Part shown: piece after piece, positions 1 through 7,478 of the stretch
Numbering within the stretch: the stretch's first letter is position 1
Layout of the letters: each line of letters opens with the position of its first letter
Assembly (NCBI GenBank): GCA_043743105.1
Contig: JAYTXD010000007.1
Span: 1 to 30,316, forward strand
DNA length: 30,316 nucleotides
DNA from: RYN-417 sp043743105
GTDB taxonomy: Bacteria; Patescibacteriota; Saccharimonadia; Saccharimonadales; JACDBH01
Direction: 5' to 3'
The notes under the pieces: generated by a model
The model's database searches: none
The model's input: the letters and a program-made list of their open reading frames with translations, nothing else
Told to the model about the DNA's origin: nothing
Position numbers and translations under genes: made by a program

Positions 1-14
1 ATGTTGTTTCATGC

Positions 15-42
15 ATAAGTAATGTCATAGGACATTACTTAT
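15..42. other. Perfect 12-bp stem-loop near the window edge
   Basis: The arms at 15-26 (ATAAGTAATGTC) and 31-42 pair perfectly around the 4-base loop ATAG. There is no T-run on either side long enough for a convincing intrinsic terminator. It could end transcription of a gene to the left of the window, or be a protein-binding palindrome. Nothing coding is visible at 1-189. Confidence 0.4.
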
Positions 43-72
43 TGCTATTTAACAGATACAAAACTAGCTAAA

Positions 73-191
73 AACCACCACGTTTTTGCCTATAACCCAC
101 CTTTATAGACTACAACTACTACCTAGACTTACGCAAAATAACAGCAGCCTGAAACCTTAGTTTCTGAGTTATAGACAAAAACGTGGTGGTT
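73..191 (-). terminator. Long inverted repeat after the HAD gene, possible terminator
   Basis: The arms at 73-96 and 168-191 match at 23 of 24 bases when one is reverse-complemented. The 168-191 arm overlaps the stop codon of the HAD gene. Read on the minus strand, the second arm is followed by TTTTT, as in an intrinsic terminator, but the loop is 71 bases long. A local hairpin, 88-95 with 103-110, uses part of the same arm, so the two folds exclude each other. Confidence 0.4.
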
Positions 192-768
192 ACATGCCAG
201 AAAGCTTACGCGGCAGCTTTTCAATAAAATCTTCATAATCCGTAAAAACTATTGCTTCCATTCCATATTTTTGAGCAGCCTCGCAGTGCTTTTCTTGGTC
301 ATCTACAAACAAGCATTCATCCATTGCAACCCCAAGACGTTCAGCCATAAGCTCAAACATTTTTCTGTCGGGTTTTAGGAGTTTTGTCTCATGCGAAAGC
401 ACATGGGCATCAAATAAAGCGGCCTGTTCTATTTCAAAGAGCTCATTTACCACATCGTAATTCGCATTGCTCATGAGACCAATTTTGTAATGCTGTTTTA
501 GTTCATTCATAATCAATTCAAACATGTTTTCGTTCGGGACTTTCGTTTCTAATGCCTGCTGCAGATCATACGAGTCAACTTTCAGAAGCGTTGCAATTGC
601 CTGAACAGTTTCCTCATTATGCAGTACGCCTTTATCTGTCAAGGCACCGAGACGCGCAACTTCCTCAATCAGCTTAGTATCATGCATGATATGTTTGCGC
701 TTAAAGGGTGTCCAGCCGTCTTCGGCCAGCACGCCAAAACAATCAAAAATGATAGCTTTAATCATCAA
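190..768 (-). CDS. HAD-IA family hydrolase (haloacid dehalogenase-like)
   Basis: This is a 192-residue haloacid dehalogenase superfamily protein. Motif I is FDCFGV with the nucleophile at Asp9; motif II is the SNA of GLMSNANYD; the conserved Lys lies in LLKPDRK; motif IV is FVDDQ. The second Asp of the usual phosphatase DxD is Phe, as in 2-haloacid dehalogenases and some other HAD-IA members, so a simple phosphatase role cannot be assumed. The substrate is unknown. The start overlaps the end of the methyltransferase gene by 11 bases, indicating translational coupling in an operon. It is a paralogue of the HAD gene at 1966-2532. The family call is firm, the reaction is not. Confidence 0.85.
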   Translation of the reverse strand: MMIKAIIFDCFGVLAEDGWTPFKRKHIMHDTKLIEEVARLGALTDKGVLHNEETVQAIATLLKVDSYDLQQALETKVPNENMFELIMNELKQHYKIGLMSNANYDVVNELFEIEQAALFDAHVLSHETKLLKPDRKMFELMAERLGVAMDECLFVDDQEKHCEAAQKYGMEAIVFTDYEDFIEKLPRKLSGM

Positions 769-1372
769 TTTTCCTCAACGCAATTTCAGTCCAAGGTTTA
801 CCCTGTATTGTCTCTACTTCTTGCTTTACAACTTCAAACTTCTCTTCGGCTAGACGAGCAATAAGTCTAGGGCTGTAGTAATAAAACAAGCGGCGACCAT
901 GCTTGTCTTCACGCCACTCTTTTTTGTAGCGTCCAGCATATTTAGTTGAGATATAAAATATACCTCCTACTTTGAGTGATCGTGCTACTACAGTCATAAG
1001 ATCACGTAAGCTTGTTTTATCTATATGTAGTACAGAGGCAAATGCAAAGACAACGTCATATTTTTTATACGGATAATCAAAGTTCTGCATATCAATTACC
1101 CTAAAGTCGGCTGCTGGTAATAGTTCTTTAGCAAGGCCAATAAGACCTGCGGAATTGTCTATGCCTACATAGGAGCGCGTGCGTTTAATTATCTCAACTG
1201 CATCACGGCCATCGCCGCAGCCTAGCTCTAATACATCCGCAGAGCCGTCATTCTTGCCTGCTTGTTCGAGCGCAAAATCAATATCTTTAACACGTGGACC
1301 AATTCCGTGAAAATACTTAGACAGCTCTTTAGCGGAACGATTGTATGTGTCCAGTGTTTCGTTATTTTCCAT
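758..1372 (-). CDS. Class I SAM-dependent methyltransferase
   Basis: This 204-residue protein is a Rossmann-fold methyltransferase. Motif I, VLELGCGDGRD, lies near residue 48 and binds S-adenosylmethionine. It is followed by the acidic strand end VGIDNS, by FRVIDMQNF, and by VVFAFASVLHI, which corresponds to motif IV. The overall shape resembles Methyltransf_11/25 families that act on small molecules, but nothing in the sequence fixes the substrate. It overlaps the histidine phosphatase gene upstream and the HAD gene downstream by 11 bases each, so the three are probably one transcript. The shared operon suggests small-molecule modification or repair, which is inference only. Confidence 0.85.
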   Translation of the reverse strand: MENNETLDTYNRSAKELSKYFHGIGPRVKDIDFALEQAGKNDGSADVLELGCGDGRDAVEIIKRTRSYVGIDNSAGLIGLAKELLPAADFRVIDMQNFDYPYKKYDVVFAFASVLHIDKTSLRDLMTVVARSLKVGGIFYISTKYAGRYKKEWREDKHGRRLFYYYSPRLIARLAEEKFEVVKQEVETIQGKPWTEIALRKIDD

Positions 1373-1913
1373 CTGCTACCTCTATTTCAAAGTATGCCGC
1401 GTTTGCCATATTGGACCCTGCGGGCATATCTTCAATCTTTTCAATACCTTTAGCAGCCTCATTTAAGAAAAACCCCGAAAGTGCATGACCAACAACCAAT
1501 ACCATGCCGTCTTTACTGAGTTCGGCAATCTCTTTCAGCACTCTATGCATACGCTTTAAAAGGTCGGCACGAGGCTCAAACTCAGGATCTTCGGCTTCAG
1601 CAGAATAGTACCAATATGATGGATGTTCTTTCTTTTGTCCTTCGTATGTGCCCATACGCCGTTCTGCAAGATCATCAATCACCCTAATGCTCCGCAACGG
1701 TATACCTAACTCACCAGCAATAATTTCGGCTGTTTGCTGTGCGCGTACGAATGCAGAGCACACAATAGTGGTAATGTGCATGTCTTTTAGCGCACCACCC
1801 GTTTGTTGGGCTTGTCCAATTCCTTTTTCGGTCAACCGTGTGTCAAGCGCTCCGATCTTATAATCTCGGTTCGCTTCACTTTCTCCATGTCGTACAAAAA
1901 TAAACTTGGTCAT
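1362..1913 (-). CDS. Histidine phosphatase family protein (phosphoglycerate mutase-like)
   Basis: This 183-residue protein belongs to the histidine phosphatase superfamily, clade 1. The phosphohistidine motif FVRHGESEANR is at residues 6-16, the conserved SAFVRAQQTAEI follows, and the second catalytic His is in VVGHALSG. The acid/base region is ERRMGTYEGQ. The size fits broad phosphatases of the PhoE/GpmB type rather than a true glycolytic mutase. It is the first gene of a three-gene overlapping block; the HAD paralogue lies 52 bases upstream. No good Shine-Dalgarno precedes the ATG. The substrate is unknown. Confidence 0.85.
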   Translation of the reverse strand: MTKFIFVRHGESEANRDYKIGALDTRLTEKGIGQAQQTGGALKDMHITTIVCSAFVRAQQTAEIIAGELGIPLRSIRVIDDLAERRMGTYEGQKKEHPSYWYYSAEAEDPEFEPRADLLKRMHRVLKEIAELSKDGMVLVVGHALSGFFLNEAAKGIEKIEDMPAGSNMANAAYFEIEVADGK

Positions 1914-1965
1914 GACAGTCTACTTCTTCATGCGCTATAGGATACCACTATCTTAGTACTCATAA

Positions 1966-2532
1966 TTACAGCAACCGTGCTAAGTCATTTTTTAACTGCT
2001 CGTTAGACCTATATACAATTGCTTGCATTCCAGCCCGACGAGCCCCTTCACAAAAATCGGGCAAATCGTCGATCATTACAGCCTCATTTGTTTCTATACC
2101 AAGTTCTTCACATATCAGCTCATAAATACGCTTATCTGGCTTCGCAAAACCTACATCACCAGACAGTACCACTTCATCAAAAAATTGCTTACGTTCGTCA
2201 CGTGAGAAATAGTCATTCATGACGTCACTACCGACATTACTAAGCATACCTATTTTGTAGTCTTTGCGTAATTGCTGCGCGTACTCGAGTAATGCCTCGT
2301 TACGAGCACTTGGCGCAAAAAAGAGTCGGTGAGCCGCTTGCTCAGAAAGATTAAAAAGCGCAGCAACAGCCGTCGTGAACTCACTCTGCGAAATAATGTT
2401 TGATACCAATTGTTTGTCGAGATTATGCAGCTCTCGTGCTGTTTTTGGCGGTGAATCGGGGTCATTAAGGTAGGCAAATATAGGGTCTACATAAAATACC
2501 CCGTAGCAGTCAAACACTATGGCTTTAATCAT
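1966..2532 (-). CDS. HAD-IA family hydrolase, paralogue of the 190-768 gene
   Basis: This 188-residue HAD protein opens with FDCYGV (nucleophile Asp8), has motif II in GMLSNVGSD, the Lys in FAKPDKR and motif IV in MIDDLPD. As in its paralogue, the second motif I Asp is replaced by an aromatic residue (Tyr10), which favours dehalogenase-like or unusual phosphatase chemistry. A TAAGG lies about ten bases before the ATG. A copy of the intergenic TATAGCC element ends about 34 bases upstream and may supply a -35 box (TTGATT, then 17 bases, then AATTAT). It is probably co-transcribed with the three genes that follow. Confidence 0.85.
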   Translation of the reverse strand: MIKAIVFDCYGVFYVDPIFAYLNDPDSPPKTARELHNLDKQLVSNIISQSEFTTAVAALFNLSEQAAHRLFFAPSARNEALLEYAQQLRKDYKIGMLSNVGSDVMNDYFSRDERKQFFDEVVLSGDVGFAKPDKRIYELICEELGIETNEAVMIDDLPDFCEGARRAGMQAIVYRSNEQLKNDLARLL

Positions 2533-2565
2533 CTTACTACCTTAACAAATGTGCGATAATTGTGA

Positions 2566-2590
2566 TATAGCCATTCCAAATCAAAACGTG
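2566..2590 (-). repeat. Intergenic TATAGCC element, copy 1
   Basis: On the plus strand it reads TATAGCCATTCCAAA followed by TCAAAACGTG. The same core recurs at 21116 and 24675 and, inverted, at 6858-6882. This copy has no clear second arm. On the minus strand it contains TTGATT, with AATTAT 17 bases further on, a possible promoter for the HAD gene at 1966-2532. Confidence 0.7.
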
Positions 2591-2591
2591 G

Positions 2592-2670
2592 GGGGCTAAC
2601 TTTAGTATGCTCACAGACAAATTTAACATTCACCGGATGTTCAACATCAACCAAGACTAAAGTTCGCCCC
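2592..2670 (-). terminator. Inverted repeat spanning the polA stop codon
   Basis: The arms at 2592-2606 and 2656-2670 match at 14 of 15 bases, and the second arm covers the last codons and TAG stop of polA. The 49-base loop holds a smaller hairpin (AACAT/ATGTT near 2626-2645). On the minus strand the structure is followed shortly by GTTTTG rather than a full T-run. It could end polA transcription or protect the 3' end. The layout, with a long stem overlapping a stop codon, resembles the structure at 73-191. Confidence 0.4.
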
Positions 2671-5338
2671 AATTTTTCCCAGCCGCGATATCTACTTTTA
2701 GTTTTACGCCAAGGTTTGGGTAGACATTTTCCATAGTTTCTTTCAGAATTTTTCCAACGCTTTCAGCATCATCCTCTTTGCATTCGATCATGATGCTGTC
2801 ATGGATCTGTAGGAGCATTTTTGCCCCCTCGGGCAGCAGCTTATGCACTTCGACCATTGCAAGCTTTGTAAGGTCGGCGGCCGTACCTTGAATCGGCATA
2901 TTTATTGCTTGCCTCAGAGCCGTCTCGCGTACCATATGGTTGCTGCTTTGTGCATCCGGCGTTGGCCGTCTTCGGCCTAGCAATGTCTCGACAAATCCCT
3001 TTGTCTTAGCCTTTTCGCGGAGGCCATCCAGATATTCTTTAAGTTTTGGCCGCACCTCGAAATACTTCGTAATAAAATCACGTGCTTCACCGTAACTCAT
3101 ACCACTCGTTGCCGCTAAACCATGCGGACCTTGGCCATACAAAATACCAAAGTTCACCGCCTTTGCCTTGTAGCGTATTTCCTTGGTAACTTCTTCTGGC
3201 TGGATCCCTAAAACTGTTGCAGCCGTAAGTTGGTGAATATCTTGGTCACCATTAAACGCCTGCACCATGTCATCGTCACCGCTCAAAGCAGCTGCAAGAC
3301 GAAGCTCAAATTGAGAATAATCTGCATTCACAAATACATGCCCTGGACGTGCCACAAATGCTGTCCGTATACGCTTACCCACATCTGTTCGCACTGGTAT
3401 ATTTTGCAGATTTGGATCGTTGCTACTCAACCGCCCCGTTTGTGCAATGGTCATCGCAAATGTCGTATGTACACGATTATTGTCGTCAACTTGTTTCGGC
3501 AGTGTATCTACATAGGTATTTTTAAGCTTTGTGTATTCACGATATTGCGAAATAAGGTCTATAATCGGGCTTAACTCACGCAGTTTTGCTAGCTCATCCG
3601 CGCCCGTTGAAAAGCCTGTTTTACCACGTTTTACTCCTGTTGTTGGCAATGCCATTTTGACATATAAAACTTCGGCGAGCTGTGAAGGCGAGCCAATATT
3701 AAACTCTTGGTCTGCATGACCATAGATAGATTGTTCAAGGTCACTAATCTGGTCTTGAAGTTCGTCGCCCATCTTCACTAAATACTCACAATCAAGTCCA
3801 ATACCCTCGTGCTCCATCTCGGCCAAAACTGGTATAACTGGCCATTCCACCTTTTCTGCCAACTGGATGACTTTTGTGAGCTCGCTAATACTTTCGCCTT
3901 GAAAGTTGTTAAGCGCCCAGATAATTGCGCTTAGTTCACCTGCCTTGTGTAGCATATCTTCTGGCGGCAAATCATCTAATGAAGAACCGTTATAGCCCAA
4001 GCTTGTTTCTGCCATTTCGCTCAGGCTCCTGGCGCGGCTTAGCGGGTTAATTAAAAACCCACCTACAAATACGTCACTGCCTACATGCGGCATTGGTACT
4101 TTAAGTTCCAGAAATATCTGTAGTGTCGACTTAATATCGTAGCCAACAAGCTTTGGTAACGGATCAAAAGCCTTAGTTAAAAATTTAGTAAAGTCTTTTG
4201 TATTGAGCTTTGGTATATCAAACGCATAAGCCATCTTTTTATTAGCCAAAATCAAAACTTGCGGGTCACGCCCGTGTGTCCCTGCTGTGAGCGAATGTAC
4301 TAATAGACCATCTGTTTCGGCTACAATCGCAACACCTTTTAGTTTTGCATCAGAATCAACAATAACTGTTTTGAGGGGCGTAATTTCATGCAACTCCACT
4401 GCAGAAGTCGCTTTTACCGTCACCGTGTCACCCTCAATTTCACCATCTACATCAGTCACGCGCATATAGTCAGGCAAATTACGGAGCAGGCTTTTAAACT
4501 CCAGCTTCTGGAGTAAAGTCTTAAGCGCCTGTACGTCCAACGCCCTTGTATCGGTCCCTTTTAAATCAACGTCAATCGGTGCATCGTCCATCAAAAGTGC
4601 CACGCGTTTGCTGAGATACGCCGAATCTTTCCCAGCTTCCAGCTTTTTTCGTGTAGAATCTTTTATAAGTGCTAGATTTTCATAAATTTCATCTAAAGTC
4701 ACATATTTCTGCAATAGTTCAGTCGCTGTTTTTTCGCCAATTCCTGGCACACCCGGAATGTTGTCAGAGCTATCGCCTTTTAGAGACTTTAGGTCTAAAA
4801 ACTGCTCGGTCGTAATCCCGTGTTTTTCTTCAAAATGGGCCGTATCAAAGCGCTCAATGTTGCTAAAACCCTTTTTTAGAATATAGACATGCGTATGTTC
4901 GTCTATGCACTGCAAAGCATCAAGGTCCGACGTAATCAACATCGTTTCCAACCCCTGCTTGTGGGCTTTTTTAGCCAATGTAAACATTATGTCATCGGCT
5001 TCATAGTCATCAATTTCGTACAGTGGCCAGCCAAAAGCCCGCAGCAAATCATACAAAATAGGAATCTGCGCATAAAAATCCGGTGGCGCAGGTTTGCGTC
5101 CCGCTTTATAGGCAGGATACATCTCAAGCCGCTTACGAATGTTGGTCTTAGGCTTGTCCCACGCAACCGCTACATAATCTGGCTTTAACTTCTTAATAAG
5201 TTCCAGACTCATGGCCGCAAACCCGTACACCCCGCCTGTTGGCGTTCCGTCAGCCAGAGCCAAAGATGGCATGGCGTAATAGCCACGGTAAAACACCGAT
5301 TTACCGTCTATAATAGCTAGTTTTTTACGCTCACTCAT
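2657..5338 (-). CDS. polA: DNA polymerase I
   Basis: This is a full-length 893-residue family A DNA polymerase for Okazaki fragment processing and repair. The 5' nuclease domain occupies about residues 1-290, with DYEADD at 111-116 and the helix-hairpin-helix region GDSSDNIPGVPGIGEKTA. The middle domain (about 300-485) keeps the fold, but the proofreading acids look lost: VDSD at 327-330, Thr405 where Exo II has Asp, and Ser470 where Exo III has Asp. The polymerase domain has motif A DYSQFELR (673-680), motif B RYKAKAVNFGILYG (722-735) and motif C IHDS (845-848), where most family members have HDE. A TATACT box lies nine bases before the ATG. Confidence 0.97.
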   Translation of the reverse strand: MSERKKLAIIDGKSVFYRGYYAMPSLALADGTPTGGVYGFAAMSLELIKKLKPDYVAVAWDKPKTNIRKRLEMYPAYKAGRKPAPPDFYAQIPILYDLLRAFGWPLYEIDDYEADDIMFTLAKKAHKQGLETMLITSDLDALQCIDEHTHVYILKKGFSNIERFDTAHFEEKHGITTEQFLDLKSLKGDSSDNIPGVPGIGEKTATELLQKYVTLDEIYENLALIKDSTRKKLEAGKDSAYLSKRVALLMDDAPIDVDLKGTDTRALDVQALKTLLQKLEFKSLLRNLPDYMRVTDVDGEIEGDTVTVKATSAVELHEITPLKTVIVDSDAKLKGVAIVAETDGLLVHSLTAGTHGRDPQVLILANKKMAYAFDIPKLNTKDFTKFLTKAFDPLPKLVGYDIKSTLQIFLELKVPMPHVGSDVFVGGFLINPLSRARSLSEMAETSLGYNGSSLDDLPPEDMLHKAGELSAIIWALNNFQGESISELTKVIQLAEKVEWPVIPVLAEMEHEGIGLDCEYLVKMGDELQDQISDLEQSIYGHADQEFNIGSPSQLAEVLYVKMALPTTGVKRGKTGFSTGADELAKLRELSPIIDLISQYREYTKLKNTYVDTLPKQVDDNNRVHTTFAMTIAQTGRLSSNDPNLQNIPVRTDVGKRIRTAFVARPGHVFVNADYSQFELRLAAALSGDDDMVQAFNGDQDIHQLTAATVLGIQPEEVTKEIRYKAKAVNFGILYGQGPHGLAATSGMSYGEARDFITKYFEVRPKLKEYLDGLREKAKTKGFVETLLGRRRPTPDAQSSNHMVRETALRQAINMPIQGTAADLTKLAMVEVHKLLPEGAKMLLQIHDSIMIECKEDDAESVGKILKETMENVYPNLGVKLKVDIAAGKNWGEL

Positions 5339-5347
5339 CTACCCTAT

Positions 5348-5384
5348 AGTATACGCTGCTATAGCCCCCCAAGAACAAATACGC
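5348..5384 (-). promoter_or_regulatory. Putative polA promoter within a TATAGCC element (copy 5)
   Basis: On the minus strand TATACT (5348-5353) stands nine bases before the polA ATG, so the leader would be only a few bases. A TTGTTC box (5373-5378) lies 19 bases further upstream, a little long for a -35. The TTGTTC is part of an element reading TATAGCCCCCCAAGAACAAA from 5360 on the plus strand, closely matching the inverted copy at 15662-15687. Confidence 0.4.
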
Positions 5385-5502
5385 TGGTTTTAGCTAGATG
5401 ATCTTTGAGGTTGAATGATTTGTTTTTGTGACAAAGCACCCTTTTAGCAACAACAGATGAGAAACACCCTGCAAATGTGGTAGAATTATCAGTAAACCGC
5501 TT

Positions 5503-6819
5503 ATGGAAAACGAACACATGACCCAGCTTAATACCGAAACGCCGATAGAAAGCCTACCTACAGTTGTGCAGCCTGATGAGGTGGTTGCGGCCAACAAACC
5601 AGAAATGAGCGGCATTGCCGAACTGACTGCAGAAGTTGCACTACCTGATGAGGCCGATCAGCCGGCACTAACTGCCCTACCACACGAGTCAAAAGACAGC
5701 CTAAACAAAGACTTTTTTATCGTTAATGGTATACGTTTTGGAGCCGCTACAGTTTTGGCAGTATTTTTTATGAAACTCTTTGGAGGCCCTGGTACAACCT
5801 GCGCAACCAAGACGTTGTCTCTTAACTACGCCTGTTCTATAAACTATCTATGGCTTATAGCCGCAGGTCTCGCGAGTTTTGCCGCGCTTGAATTTATAAT
5901 TTCTAAAATCTTTAAACGAAAATTTGGCTACGCACTGCTTGTTGCAGGCTTTACGCTTGCAACACTTACATTTTTTCAGGTGAGCCAAGTATTTGCCGGC
6001 CTTAGTGGCTCACATGAACAAATACCAAGTGCAACAGCCTACAAAGTAACCGCCGCACTTGTTACGGCTATCGTAACTGCACTCGGGATTGCTTTTAGCC
6101 ACTACGTCCGCTCCAAGAAGATACTTAGTAAAGTTTCTGTTGCATTGCCAGTTCTTGCCGGTGTGTGCCTCTTGATGTTGCCGTTTTTAATTACACAGCA
6201 CTTTACCCATGTTACCATCACCGAAAAAGCCAAAATCGCACAGGCGGGCAAGGCTCAAATAAGGCAAACAGCCAAGTCTGCCGCCACTGCAGGGTTTGAC
6301 CTCTACGCACCCAGAAACTACACGGGACCTCTGCAAATTAAATACGCCAAGTTATATTTTAACGCCAACGACTATCCTCGCTATATGCTTATTTACCAGT
6401 TGCCTACAAGTAAGTCACTTGAGATGATTGTGCATAAAAAAGACGCAACAAATAACCCGCCCATAAACTGCGGGGACTTTTTGCCATATTCTATAAAGCC
6501 AAACACCAACTTATCGAGCCTAGCCTTTCCGTGCAAGCTCATCCTTACAACGGCGCAGGGGCGCAAAGTCTACGGCTTCTATGATTCTTCGATAACCGAT
6601 ACACTCAGCATAAACTCAGCCGACATCCTAAAATATCAGCCATCGGCCTACTATATTTTTATGGATAGTTCGGTAATTAGCTTCTACGACTCTTCGGCTT
6701 CGGCCTCGGCATCAACCGCGTCAATCATTACACCTGATGTTTTGAGCACTTTCGTTGACAGCCTCCAGTCATATAGGGGCACAGAACTGCAAGATTTCGT
6801 CGACAAATACGGCGTGTAG
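5503..6819 (+). CDS. Five-helix membrane protein of unknown function
   Basis: I do not recognise this 438-residue protein. The N-terminal 70 residues are acidic and probably cytoplasmic. Five hydrophobic segments follow at about 74-94, 114-134, 142-164, 180-201 and 210-230. A soluble domain of about 200 residues comes next, which would face outward if the N terminus is inside. That domain ends with a short Ser/Ala tract (about residues 395-405) and a final helix. Two Cys (100 and 111) lie in the first outer loop. No good Shine-Dalgarno precedes the ATG at 5503; a second in-frame ATG at 5518 has GGA about ten bases before it. It faces away from polA and is followed 17 bases later by a palindromic element. 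Confidence 0.75.
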   Translation: MENEHMTQLNTETPIESLPTVVQPDEVVAANKPEMSGIAELTAEVALPDEADQPALTALPHESKDSLNKDFFIVNGIRFGAATVLAVFFMKLFGGPGTTCATKTLSLNYACSINYLWLIAAGLASFAALEFIISKIFKRKFGYALLVAGFTLATLTFFQVSQVFAGLSGSHEQIPSATAYKVTAALVTAIVTALGIAFSHYVRSKKILSKVSVALPVLAGVCLLMLPFLITQHFTHVTITEKAKIAQAGKAQIRQTAKSAATAGFDLYAPRNYTGPLQIKYAKLYFNANDYPRYMLIYQLPTSKSLEMIVHKKDATNNPPINCGDFLPYSIKPNTNLSSLAFPCKLILTTAQGRKVYGFYDSSITDTLSINSADILKYQPSAYYIFMDSSVISFYDSSASASASTASIITPDVLSTFVDSLQSYRGTELQDFVDKYGV

Positions 6820-6836
6820 GACAAGTTCTACTAAGG

Positions 6837-6882
6837 TATAGCCCCTACAAAGAAAGACATGTTTTGTTTTGGAATGGCCATA
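6837..6882 (+). repeat. Palindromic TATAGCC element, copy 4
   Basis: The 46-base element has a left arm beginning TATAGCCCCTACAAAG and a right arm (6858-6882) that is the reverse complement of the TATAGCC-CATTCC-AAA core. The arms agree at 16 of 23 positions. It lies 17 bases after one gene and touches the next start codon. TTGTTT (6864-6869) with TAGAAT (6888-6893), 18 bases apart, could be a promoter for the kinase gene. Confidence 0.6.
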
Positions 6883-6883
6883 G

Positions 6884-7477
6884 ATGTTAGAATTAAGTTA
6901 TATGAAAGTGCGTCCACAAGTTTTAGTATTAGTCGGCATGCCGGGTGCAGGCAAAAGCTCATGCGTTGAACATCTTGATACGAAAGGCATTCCTAATGCG
7001 TATTTTGGCGGCGTAATAGTTGAAGAAGTTAAAAAGCGTTACGGTGAAGATGGCGTTAACGAGGCCCGCGAAAAACTTGTGCGTGAAGAATTCCGAGAGA
7101 TAGACGGCAAAGGTGCAATTGCAAAACGTATTATACCTAAACTTGACCATCTGTTACTTTCCCACCCTGTTGTAGTCGCCGATGGTTTGTATAGCTGGAC
7201 AGAGTACAAAATGTTTAAGGAGCATTATGGAGAGAAGGCATTAATTGTCGCCATTAGTGCACCACGCCATTTACGTCACGCACGGTTAGCCCACCGCCCT
7301 GTTCGCCCACTAACTGAAGCCGAGGTTACTTCCCGTGAATACGCAGAGATTGAGAACCTCGAAAAAGGTGGCCCTATCGCAAACGCTGACTACACCATTA
7401 CTAACGATGACGATGCCTACGCTCTATTAAACAATCTCGATAACCTACTCCACGACACCGGTTTTTTAACGAAGTAG
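6884..7477 (+). CDS. P-loop nucleotide kinase (AAA_18 / dephospho-CoA kinase-like)
   Basis: This protein of up to 197 residues has a Walker A motif GMPGAGKSS at residues 18-26. A lid-like region RHLRHARLAHRPVRPLTEAE and a C-terminal ADYTITND stretch are typical of dephospho-CoA kinase-like and archaeal UPF0200-type proteins. It is probably a small-molecule kinase; the substrate is not readable. The ATG at 6902 (191 residues) is an attractive alternative start: a TAGAAT box ends eight bases before it, which would give a leaderless message, and the P-loop still follows at a normal distance. It ends one base before the rpoD stop on the other strand. Confidence 0.75.
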   Translation: MLELSYMKVRPQVLVLVGMPGAGKSSCVEHLDTKGIPNAYFGGVIVEEVKKRYGEDGVNEAREKLVREEFREIDGKGAIAKRIIPKLDHLLLSHPVVVADGLYSWTEYKMFKEHYGEKALIVAISAPRHLRHARLAHRPVRPLTEAEVTSREYAEIENLEKGGPIANADYTITNDDDAYALLNNLDNLLHDTGFLTK

Positions 7478-7478
7478 T

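Noticed and set aside
6690..6722. Ser/Ala-coding repeat (TTCGGC units) near the end of the 438-residue membrane protein.
   Set aside because: Simple low-complexity coding of a few codons, with no wider repeat structure.
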